NCBI RefSeq assembly: GCF_022539665.2
Contig: NC_081338.1
Span: 3,719,679-3,783,678, forward strand
Reading direction: 5' to 3'
Length of the DNA stretch: 64,000 nucleotides
DNA from: Daphnia carinata
Taxonomy: Eukaryota; Arthropoda; Branchiopoda; Diplostraca; Daphniidae
Shown here: positions 12,685-24,500 of the stretch, one piece after another
Layout of the letters: every line of letters starts with the position of its first letter
Numbering within the stretch: position 1 is the first letter of the stretch
Program-made: the position numbers and the translations under genes
Notes under the pieces: generated by a model
Database searches by the model: none
The model's input: only the letters and a program-made list of their open reading frames with translations
Told to the model about the DNA's origin: nothing

Positions 12685-13207
12685 GAAGATCCTGATACGT
12701 GCCATCATAGTGCACGTGCCATTATCAGAGTCGCAATATCCTGTTCGTGTCATCTTTCTAGTCGCCGTTCTTGTGATGAATGAATACCGGCCCATTAGTC
12801 ACCGGCACGTATCCGCAGGCCAAGTCGGACGGCAGTTGTTTTTCGTGCCGAACGTAGTCGTCATTTCGCAGACAACACGTCGCTTTAGCATTCAAGGAAA
12901 ACCTATCCATCCACTCATCCATCTGTCTATCGTCAGCCAGTCGGATGGGACGAGGCCGGCCGACTCAAAATGGTTAAAGAAAATGAAACAAGTTTTTCAA
13001 CACATGTCGGTCTCATGTTCCATCAAACAGGGATATGTCCCGTTCTAGAGACACATGCGATGAAAGTGGCACGAATATTTCGGTGTGTCCAATGTTTACG
13101 TGTTGTCTACAACGTAGAGCATGCGACGATATCCATCATTTTCTCCAAATAAATGGTCAGTTACAGCATCAACAAGTTGTCTTTTCCCATATCGAGATGG
13201 CACATTT
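12685..13207. repeat. Strongly conserved intron-1 island, arm A copy
   Basis: About 520 bp closely match 43233-43738 in reverse orientation, with few substitutions and a 12 bp deletion in arm B, while sequence on both sides falls off quickly. It holds a 112-codon open frame on the plus strand (12710-13048), but the differences between copies are more often amino-acid-changing than silent, which argues against a protein. An enhancer under constraint or a small conversion tract fits better. Confidence 0.7.
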
Positions 13208-15562
13208 GAGAAATGCATTTAAAATAGAATAGGATTAAAGAAACTCGAATGACCATTAGCGAAAAGAGGAGGAAGACAATGACGAGATGAAAGAAAACGA
13301 AACTAGTTGGCGAGATGGGGAAAATTCGCGTCGTGAGATCCGTCTTTGTGCCTCCATACACTATACGTCATCATCAATACATGTACACAGATTTACCGCC
13401 GCACGTGTGTCGTGGAAGGCCAAAATTTCGTTGCCCATCCGTGCGGGAAACCCAATTTTGGAATTCCCGTGATCGCGCAGGACAAAGCCGATGGACAAAA
13501 GGAAAAAGGAATTTGAAAAGGAAGCAAAATAGAAGCAAAAAAAAAAAAAAAAAAAAAAAAGAACAAGATGCGCAGAAAAATCGACACAAAAGGCAAACAA
13601 ATTGTCTTCATTTTATTATATGAATTCAATTTGTTGTTCTCGTTTTAGCCTTTAAGGATTCCCCATTTTCTTTCGTTTGGCATTCGAATCAGCGCATTTT
13701 GCACAGTCATGGCCCACGAAAAGATTGTTCTCTTTGATAATAATTAAAAGTTTATTTAGTAGAAGAGAAAACAGAATTATAATACAGAGCGATCGTTGAG
13801 AAGATGAAACAAGTATTTTATATGACTTTCTTTTTGCTCGGCCACTTCAGTCATGATCAGTTGCGACATATTCCGTGCGTAGGTTTCAGTCTGGTTCACG
13901 AGGTACTGATCAAATTCGTATTTTTAGCCATTTGTTTGCCTGCGTCTAATGAGAACATGAGAGCACATTGAATGTTTTGTAAGGTAACTAAAGAAAACAA
14001 CGGGATATTTGAATTGCACGAAGGCTATAGAGTTTGAATTACTGCTCGTGACCGGCCACTTTTAATTCCGTACCCGGTGACTTGTCTACTTTTGGGTTAA
14101 GTTCCAAACTTTCCATGCAGAATCTCACATAATGGCCTATATAAAACTACATCCATCATCTGAGAAACGAAACCTCGTATGCAAAAGAGAAATTATTACT
14201 GCCCGTTAAATCTCAAAAAATGACGGGAATAACAATTGGCAATAATCACCATACATACCGTAGGACCTACCGTAAATGGTCGGTCATGTGCGTTTACCGA
14301 AAAATTTGAAAACGCGATGATTTTGCATATCACATGAGGTAGCGTTTGACGTTGATACCTGAAGAATTTCTGCACTTAAATTGATATCATCATGGTGGCA
14401 TTCTCAATAATGCCGATTGTTTGTTTGTTTTGTGGTGAAACATGTCACAATATAATGATCAGTGATCATTTCAGTGACTTACAGAGCAAACAGTGAAATG
14501 CGAACAATAAAACGGAACGGACAATATGACATTAATCAATGTGCTGGCGGTAGACATTTCTCTGAAATGAGGATGACGAACGGACGGGAACGGGAATGAG
14601 CATTAAAGTGGATGTGTCCATAGCAGCGATAGTTTTTGATGATTCGCGCTATCTTTTTCTTCCACAATGCCCAGGGTTTCCTGGAACGGAGCATGTCATA
14701 TAATGGGATTTTTGGCACACGTTCATCATCAAGTAAAATGAATACGTGTGGTCGTTGCGCATCTATCCATCTTCTGCAAGTGAAAGTATTTATTGGGCAT
14801 GGATATAAAAAGAAAAGAAACGCAGAGAGTCTGGATGTAGAAGGGATCTCCTCCGTTGCCGTGCCGTCTGGTCTGTTGGACGAGTGCCGAAGGAAGAAAA
14901 CAAACGACAGGAAAGAAAGAGAAAGGGAAGAAGAGGAATCGAGTGAAACGAAGGGAGAATGAGAGAAGGAAACAAGTAAAGGGACCCACGAATGAAAATA
15001 GAAGCGGCACGAAGAAAGAAACAAAACGAAAAACATAACACGCGCTACCAATCGGTCGGATCTCGCCAGTCTTCCACTGACCGGCATCGCGTCCGCACCA
15101 CGCACAACAGCGAGCCAAAAAAACTAAAGACGAGAACAACGCTAACAAATATTGTAGTTTCGTGTAATCCGAATTGTGCCGACTGTCGAATAACACACAA
15201 AATCGAAAGCGCATTTTGTTATTACTGGCCAAGGATAAAACGTCACGACAAAATTGAATTGGATTGAACCATCGTTCTGCCGTTCACCGTCCATCTTTTC
15301 AATTGTGAGCGCAGATATTGAAACAAAACCAACAAGTCAAGTGTCCAAGGCAATTGACTCATCATTTCATTGATTGCGACTTGTGGTTCAAGGTATAGCA
15401 CGAGGATATCCAAAGGGAAACTCAGATCTTTTGATAGGATTTCGAAATTTTGTGATCGTTGTTCATTAAGAAAAAAAAATTCTGTAACCGGTTGTCATTG
15501 ATTTTTTTTTTATTTGTGAAGATTACGAGCCTGTCAAGTTACGACACTCCATTCAATCAGCA

Positions 15563-18500
15563 ATGGCTCAGCGCGACCGGATGATGACGACATACCTGAG
15601 ATCAGCCATCACGGCAATGATGCTACTCCTTCTCACCTTCCCATCAATGCAAACAGGTAAAACAACCAATTATGTCACACAAGTCATCGTCGTTTCCGTC
15701 GTGATTTCATGTCGCTTTTGGCTCAAAACATAAAGGACAGAGAGGATATAATTAAGTGCGGCTTGGTTGAGTGACGTTGGCTACAATAAAAGTTGCCGAG
15801 TGTTTATTGGACTTCCCTCCTCTTGTGGGGGATCAAAGATCAGCACAATGAACCAACTCTGACGAGGAGAAATGTAGAAACGAAGAGGGAAATTCAACGA
15901 TATTCCCGTCTACAACTGCATGTACTAGTTAAGAATTCAGCTTAAAGTTCATCAAATAACCAATACGAACAACATCCAAGGAGGTTAGGAAGGATTGGCT
16001 CATTGGGTTTGGCCACTTTCTACGGCACGTAGTCACATCGGCCAGTCAGCCAACATAAAAAATAAAGACGCTCTCTTAATCGTAAACGTGCAAAAAAGGT
16101 GCGTAATTTACGACGAACGTACCCTATTTGCTAGAAAAGGGCAAAACACCGACATTCGGCTTCAACACATCAACAAAGAGTCAGGAGATAAAAAAAAAAG
16201 CTTTTGCAAGAAGAAGCGCTGGAAACGTGAACACCTTCGGGACAGACATCATAACTTGCTTGCACACACACACTCACAGACACGCGATTATACGGTACAT
16301 AGCAACTGGTAGAACACTTTTTTGTTTTATCTCTTTTTCGTGAATGATTAGTGCTCTTGCGATTTGACTGCCATCGATGACAAACGAAATAAACGAAGGC
16401 GTTCCGGAGACGAGGAACTCGCTTGAGTTCAACTATGTCTAAACGCAGTCCAATTTCCTTTAAAGATGAGAATGAGATCAGATTCGACGATAGTTTATGT
16501 ACAGCAGACAAAACAACCTGTCCTAGGATAAATGAGATAACCCAAAATAAATTGGAAATGGAGACCCAAAAAAATAGGAAGAAACAAGAGGCAATCGAGC
16601 GGAGCGAATACGGTCTAAATATTTCTAGTTCTCCTTTATTTTTTTCTTTCTGTTTTGTAGACTGGCATCCATAAAACGAAAAAGGAATGCCTGTCTATCT
16701 TAATAACAGTCATCATCAATAGAAATAGTCGTATATTCTTGAAGGCCCTCTGGTCCTCTTGAGTTGGGAAAGGGTTTCCACCTTGTTCCCCTCACACCAC
16801 ACGACAACGGCACCTATCTCCTTCTCCTCTACATCCACGGAGGCATAGAAAATAAAAAGGGAAACGATAGAAGGTCAAAGGAGGGACGGGCTTATTTTTG
16901 CCTCGAGAGGGACAAGGAGGCGAGTCAGGCTTACCATGTGACCCTACACTTTGTTGTATGTGTACCAGGAGGTCCCGAAACTCTCCGCATGACTCCGACC
17001 GCCAGGGTCCATCAACTTGTAAATTGTTTAGTTTTTTTCTTTTTTTTCTATTTTTTGATGTTTTTCTACACCAGTAGTAGTAATGGTAATAGCGATTGTA
17101 ACAGCAGACTGGTGTAGTACAAGCTAAGAATAGAAACAACTGAGAGACGAATGTGCGAGGGTTCGCCCTCTTTGCCATCTCCATTTCTTCCTCGTCTTCT
17201 TTGCTTCTACCCCTGGATGATTTCAAACGTCATTTGCTTAGTCAATGTGAGTTTGGTGGAGAGTAGACCGTCTATCATCACTGCCCGTCTTTGAACGCGA
17301 TGTTGGTACCAGAATTTCGATCTCCTCAGCAAATCCGAAGGTTAGGAGACGGCCAAAAAAGGAAGGTCAATGGCAACAAAAAGAAACGCAGTCAATCGTT
17401 CGTTTTTACGTCCATGCCATGATGCAGTTTACGCAAGGAATGAGACATTAAAACTGACACAGCAGAATCAGCTTTGAATAATCAGAATCATTAACGAGCG
17501 ATAATGAGCCGCCAATTTAGATACCACTACCTGTCCAATCAAATAGTTGATTTCGTATACAGTGTCCTCATCCACCCTTTTCCTTTTATTCATTATACGC
17601 TGCGCAAGTTAATGTTACAATTTTATATATTAATGATGGTTCTGTTCGTCAAATATGTAACCATCTTTCAGCTTTACTGGAGTTCTACGAGTTTTTGTGT
17701 AATGTGCCATATCGGGCGAGCAAATAATAGATGACGTGATTCCGTTTTACTCCAAAACTGTATACACTAACAGAAAAAGAATATTTTTATTCGGATCCAG
17801 CGTTCGAGTGTGGTAATAGAAGATGAAATTTCAGGGAAATCCAAATTAATAATTTGATGACGAAAAAATCGGGTAAAAAAAATAAGCCCGAGTATTTCGC
17901 TCATTTCATTTAATTTTTCAAAATGTAGATGGGGCTATAAATACGCATGATTACGATACGCGATTTAACGAGGATCACGAAAATCTATTATATTTGTGTG
18001 TAGCTCTTATAGTTTTTGAGTTATCCGGTGATATTAGTCTCAATATCACCGATATCAAATCGCAGAAATGGAAGTGAAATCAAAGCCAAAACACACACGC
18101 TTATAACACTGTGTGTACACATGGTTGGAAACTGTATAGGAATCTGACAATTGATCGCCCAAAATTAAGCGATCAAACGATGCGAACGTTCAAAACAAAT
18201 ATGCACAGGAAGAAATGGAATATGGGACCGGATGCCGGCAGAAATGCGAGCGCAGATGAGCAAGAGAAAGAAATACGAGCCCAACACTACGTAGCGCTGT
18301 TTTAACGTTTTCAAATCAAAATCATCACCAGATTTAATACCATCAAAAATGACTACTCGAATGACAAAAGAGCTAGTTGGCTTGCCCTTGTGAAGCCAGC
18401 AGTTTTTAGCAGCACACAGTTACGTTACGTTTGTCTCTGAAGGTATTCATTCGGGTAAAAAAACATGAACGAAATTAAACGTGGGACAGTAGAGAATCAA

Positions 18501-21500
18501 AAGAGGTAGGAGGCGGGCCAATGATGGCACCTATCAGCAGTTTCTCATTTGTTTTGCTCTTCATTTCTCTTGGCCGCCGGCTGTGGACCTGACGCTGGAT
18601 AGTATCACGCTGCGCAAAACAAATTGAGGCATGACAGGAAGAAAAAAGAATGAAGTGAAGAATGGTTTTGCTTGTTTGCGTTTAATTGCTGTTGGGCTTT
18701 TGCTTGGCCTTTGATTGAGTTGATTGAGTTTCAACCCGTTATTCCGTTAAGACAGCGGCACCCTCACGAAATCATGTCAATTTGTCTTGAAAGTGAATGA
18801 ACAGGAAAAAAAAACTTTTGATAAATGGAATTGAAAACAGTTATTGTTGAAGAAATACCAACTTTGATTTCCCTCTTCTTAGAGTTGGCTTTGGGTAGCG
18901 CAAAACAAAAGGTTTGGCGAGGTCGTGAAACTGGGTTGATGCCGACTGCGTGAAAGCCGCAAGACAAGACAAAGGGAAAGATGCAACGAATCGCGTGCGG
19001 CTAAAAATAGAATTGGGCTGATCCGAAAGTCGATTCGGCGTTTTCATTTCAAAACGAATACCACATAGCTAAAAAAAAAAAATAAAAAAAAATAAAAATA
19101 AAATAAACTACGACCAGAGATCAACACATGAATTTTGAAAGCAAAAAACTAATCAACATTAACTAGACTTTGATGGTGGAAATTTGGCAGATTTTTAAAG
19201 GCAAAAAGCTGTTGGGTGAGTAAGAGGATTGCAGACTCAATTCTGAGAAAGAGCGCACTGCACAATCATCAGCCAATACAATACTGAGAATTCTCTATAA
19301 ATAGACCGTTTTAAAAGTAGAAAAGCAAAGGGTGTGTTGCATAGATATTGCCATCATTCCGCAATTGAGCAGCAAGCCAGTGGGTGAGCCGAACACGCCC
19401 CGATGGATTATTTGGATACGAAAACAATCATCCATCATCATCCAGGGCGAGGCAATGGCTGAGGGTTACTGGATGCAGAGAACACGAGACAAGTCGACCA
19501 CTTCAACGTTTGCAAAAGCCCAATAAACAAAAGAAGAGAATGCAAAAACAACTGAATGCATTACTACTAGGACTTGCAATCTATTATTAGACTGATAAGT
19601 TTACCGTATTTTTAATCCATTCAGTTGGCATAAAATGTTGTTTTGGTTCTGATCAAACAAGAACTGCGAATCGGTGCAGCACCTTCGGGGGACTAATTCG
19701 CAGAAGTCCAGCGATTCACGCTAACTGTATGGGCAGCGGTTTGTGCCTCTAGCAAGGCCATTTTTTTTTTACCTTTTTGTTTGTGCTGCGATGATTATTC
19801 AAGATCCTTCAGGTGTTGGCGCAAGTGTTTCCATTGTTTTAGCCCAGCTGATTTAATAAGATGGACTGCCAAGCAATAATGGCATGATACCACCAACGTG
19901 GTTTCAACTTTAGCAGTTGCTGGACTGCCTGGATCAGTAAAACCGGGGAAATCCCGTCTGATTCACGTGTGTTAAAAATTCATGTTCGTTGAATAGACTT
20001 ACGTGATATGTCTTACGTCCTTGATTAATAGCTTTAATGTGGTGGAATCAAATGAGGTGGCATTTATAACTAATTGGTACATTTGAAACCTATATTGATT
20101 GATTACATATGCTGCCCTTTCACAATTAATGCTACAATCGTAGCTTCATCTAACGAAGTTCTCAACTTTTTTTTCTTGACGATACGTCTTTGCTTGACAT
20201 GGAAACAATGAGCAACTGACATAATCCACAAATAGTTCCTACACCGTACCAGTGTTATTATTGGCTTTGTATTTTGTTCACCCAGGGTTATATATCCTGC
20301 GTAGGTAGACTAAGAAGGCTGTTGTCCTTTTCACAATCACCAACCCAACACCAGCCGCGAGCTAGACGCCAGAAAAGTACACACACAAACACACACAACA
20401 CACACGCGTCTACAAGTATAAACAGAAGAATCGTGTTGTCGACCGGATCTGCATCGTCTGGTCCCGTCTGGGCTCGTCTATAAAGTGGCGTGACCACCCG
20501 TAATGTAACACGAGACATAAGGCATTGTGTGTTGCACAACAAGAGCACATTAGGGATTCTTTCGTCATCATTCATTAGACTAGAACTTGAACGTTTCAAT
20601 TACTTCGTTCGAATCAATCGTTAATCATTCACTTCTCACATATAAATGGTAAATAATCAACGTGTTATACTCTCATGCATCGGAAAATGAATAGGGACGT
20701 CTTCGGGACTTGTTATGGCGGCTGATACCTCGGCAGGAACAACTTGCACTTTTACATCGAGGAATTATGCGGTCGGTGATGTCTGGTATCCGCGACTGGG
20801 TCAACGAGGAGCCCTTCATTGCGTCGCTTGCATTTGCCAAGAGGTAAAGTCATATACAGTTGACGAATAGCCGAGGGTTTTTAGCTGATTTTCTGTGCAT
20901 TTGCTTTAAAACAGGGTGGTAAAATCAACTGCACCATCCACGAATGCGGTGGAGAGGAGTGCACCTCGCCGGATTCTGCCGCCACTAACGAATGCTGCAT
21001 TCACTGCGCAAGTAAGTGACTGGTTACTCAATGGGCGATAGGTGGGAACCAATTAGAATATTCACGCATTGCTTTTATGTTTGCTAAATTGCGAGAGAAA
21101 AAAACGAAAAAGAAAGAGATAAAGACCCAACTGACAAGTGAAGAGCCTTGAATTTGTTACGACTCATTTGCATCACAACCAGACGATGTCCAGAACGTAG
21201 ATCCCCCTTGTCTTCATTTCAATACAGATTTTGGAGTTGTTGCTTTGGGTTGTTCATACCGGGCACCATAAGGCGTCATTAAAGCAGATCGTGCAAATCT
21301 AATGATTACGTTGAATTTCCTATTTTTCCGCATTCGCTTTCGGTTGGTGATGAAGAAGAGGCAAAATCATCGACTTTGATGGCTGCATCAACACGTCCTG
21401 CCTCTCTCTATCCGGATGAAATACCAGTCTCTTCGTTTTCCTCTTCGGATCTGAGTGGCAGTTCGACGTCACCTGGCGTCACCTGCTTGCACAATGGCAA

Positions 21501-24500
21501 CGTTTACCGTCACAAGGAGCGTTTCACGTCGACCAGCATCGGCCTCAAACCGGAACATCCCAACCAATGCGTTCAATGCTCCTGCGAGGTCAGTCATTCC
21601 TCCTTTCCTATACTAATCGTTACAAAAAAGCACGATGCATCCGTCCATATTTTGAATATCAATTCACAATTTGGCCTGTCGTTATTTGAGTCTAAATCAT
21701 GGGCTGACAGGGATTGTCGGGTTCCGCCATCTCGCATTGTCCCCCGTCAGATCCAATAGGCAACCCTATCACTTTTCGTCGGTGAGCCATTGAGCAAAAA
21801 CTGAATTAGAAAGATGTCTTATCTGAGCAAAATAATCCAGAGAAAAAAACAAGAGACGTAGAGTTTGGAATGTTGAAACGGCGGGTGATGAAGAATGGGT
21901 TCGAATGATGCCATTGATCGAATGTTGTTGAGCGTGGCTGGTGCATTTCTTTCACCGCTGCTGGATTAAGGTAATCGGCTGTCGGCTTGGAATGTGATAT
22001 CGACGACGTTGAGCAATGGAGAGAAAACGAGTCGATTGAGTAAAGGAATTTTCTCTTTTTCCCCTTTGTTTTCCTTTGGTCTCCATTTATTTCTCTGTTT
22101 TGTTTTTGATGACGTTGTGGAATGTCAGTGGACGAGCAGCGACCGGTCGCATCATCCACTGACCCACTCGATTTCTGTTGTGTCTCGATCGATGTCGTGC
22201 AGTGGCAACATCGTAGCTGGCGTGGCGGACGCTTCCTTCCAGTGGTAGGGATGCGTACAAAAGAGCAGCAGCAGTCGTCCATCGTCCACCATTGCATTAG
22301 CATATTATTGTACACCACCTTGCCGCCGCCTGTCTTCGCTGCCGTTGCCGTTCCTCTTCGCCCGTTGGCCGCGTCCCATTTGTTGTGCACATTTCGCCTT
22401 TCGCTGCATCGCCCATTTCAGCAGCAGTGCAGCCCGTCCCGCATGCGTTCCCGAAACAAAAACGAAACGGAATGACAACGAAAAGATGCGCGCCCATCGT
22501 GCGTGGAATATTTAATGATGTCTCCTTTTTCTTGGACGTTTCTCTCGCAGCCTCTTGCGATAGAGTTCATATTTCTTTTTCTTCTGTTTCTTCACCGTCA
22601 CGAAGCGCCATCTCCGCAATGTTTTCGAATCGCTAAAGGCTCACTGTCGAGCCTTTCTTTCGTTCCATTTCCCTTTTACTCCATTCCACGTTCCATTCGA
22701 TATGTACGGCTGTGATGGCCAGTTTCACGTTGCGTGAAATTCCTCGCGCGCTACGTTTTCCTCTAAATAGAAAAAGGCGAGCACGACCCATAAAGCGAAT
22801 TGCACCTTTCACTGTGGCAAACCAGGTTGCCCAAACGATTTATTTATTGGAGTTTCTCTTTGACGTCATCTCTTATGGTAGGTCGTAGCAAAAAACCGTA
22901 ACTCGAGTTGGCATGGCAGCAAAACTCAATCATAGGAAATGAATAATAGAGGGGTCAGCTTTGGAACAAATCAACAAATACTTTTACAGACGAGTCGCGT
23001 GAAAACAGTTTTGAAAACTGACGATAGTGAAGGCCAGACCAAGAATGCCCACGATGAGGCCATCAACCGAAAGGCTAAAGGAGCGAGACAAGAACGCGCT
23101 TCGCAGGCAGAATGCGCATGACAGTAATGGAGGCCACATCTAAAGAAGGAAAGAAATTAAAAAAGAAAAGAAAAAAAGGCAAAGCTGAAAAGAAACTGAA
23201 TCTAGAAAATGAGAAAAAGGCTCAACAAATTTTCATCCGTCTATTTTGATACTTCGTCTTTAAAAAAGAAGAAAAGAAAGCAGCGCATTTGCATGACATC
23301 TCCATAATTTTCAATTCTTGAAACACCCGCGTGTCCTACTGGCTCGGTCGACGAATCCCCGTTCGATATTTATAGAAATAAACATATTCATACTTACGTA
23401 AAAACATCACGCCCTGCTGTTGTTGTCGTTGTTGCCTTGCGCCTCTCGGTTGTTGCTGCACAGTCATAGAAATTCTGATTGTTTTTATTGTTATTATCAG
23501 ACGGCCCGATCATAAACCAAGTCTTTATTCATAAGTATCCGCATTGCGCGGCTTGACGTTCCTCGCGTCTCAGTCAAACGAAACGATGGAATCCCGAAGA
23601 ATGTCCGCTATGGCGAGTTTCACTGAGAAAACAAGCCCTAAATCCTCAGCAAAGCGGATGCTAAAGAATAATTTGGAATCCACGAAGGAAATACAATGAA
23701 ACAAACCAAACTATTATACTTCCTACGTTCCAAATAAGAAGATCATCTATGGCACATGAAGTTTTGCTCACGTTGACTGTGTTCCTTTTGTTTTACCTTC
23801 AGCCGTGTAACGAATTCTTTCTTGCTCTCTCTCACTCCGACATTGAAGTGCTGACTCGAAATCTAAAAATAGACGTGGAATATTATGAGAGCGACGGACA
23901 AGCGAAGATCAGACACGGAGGAAGTGGGTGCTTGTCTGCATCTTGATAACAAAAGAGAGGTCAAGTTTGCAGGGAGTGGCTCTTTAGGGGAAAGAGGCAC
24001 GGCCCTCTACATCTGCCCAATAATATCGTATGGGTTAAATGTCTACGTGAGCTCGTGCTTTGGCTTTTACGAGTTACATGGTCGCTGGGCAACAGAACCA
24101 GTGCCAACAAACAAAAGAAACCAGACCACACCAGTTTGCTCATCAATTGGACGGGCACTGCTTTCAAAAAAGCTTCAGAAATCGTGTCTGGGAAACGCGC
24201 TTCATGTTGTTTCGCGGCGATGAAACTCGATAGGCTCGTAAATATGCAAATCCAGTCGAGAGGAGGAAAGGAGACAAACGGAATGAGAAAGAGAGGAGAG
24301 AGAAGAGAGAAAAGCCGTTCGAAAAGGATGGAGCGGGAATACTGAAAGCAAGTCTACCATATCGTTTGTGGGGCGGTAAATCACGCGTAATGATGAAACG
24401 ATTCCCAAGTTGCTGACGGCGTTCGTCACTTTATTTTCTTTGACTTGCGTTGGTTTTCGTTTTCCTCTTTTACGCTGTTCTTCTTTCTTCCTGTCCATCG

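Larger units (their letters stand above)
6832..15562 (+). other. Long first intron of CHRDL-A with mirrored conserved blocks
   Basis: These 8.7 kb lack a supported gene. Blocks with clear reverse partners in arm B are 9661-9848 (45.90-46.10 kb), 10235-10270 and 10500-10620 (around 45.50 and 45.17-45.25 kb), 11160-11215 (44.74-44.80 kb), 12685-13207 (43.23-43.74 kb) and 13300-13480 (42.98-43.12 kb). From about 14.75 kb on, the arms become nearly identical. It also contains a 16-base C run at 8376-8391 and a 24-base A run at 13537-13560. Open frames here are on either strand and not codon-constrained. Confidence 0.6.

Noticed and set aside
12710-13048. 112-codon frame kept in both arms
   Set aside because: The copies differ more at amino-acid-changing than silent positions and there is no recognisable domain, so the conservation is of DNA, not clearly of protein.
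14536-15232. Long overlapping minus-strand frames rich in Phe, Ser and Leu
   Set aside because: They are the reverse of A/G-rich DNA just upstream of CHRDL exon 1. Several frames are open at once and none shows a domain.
21806-22390. 194-codon open frame on the minus strand in the CHRDL-A intron
   Set aside because: Composition is unlike a protein, it lies wholly inside an intron, and the near-identical arm B copy breaks the same frame with small changes.
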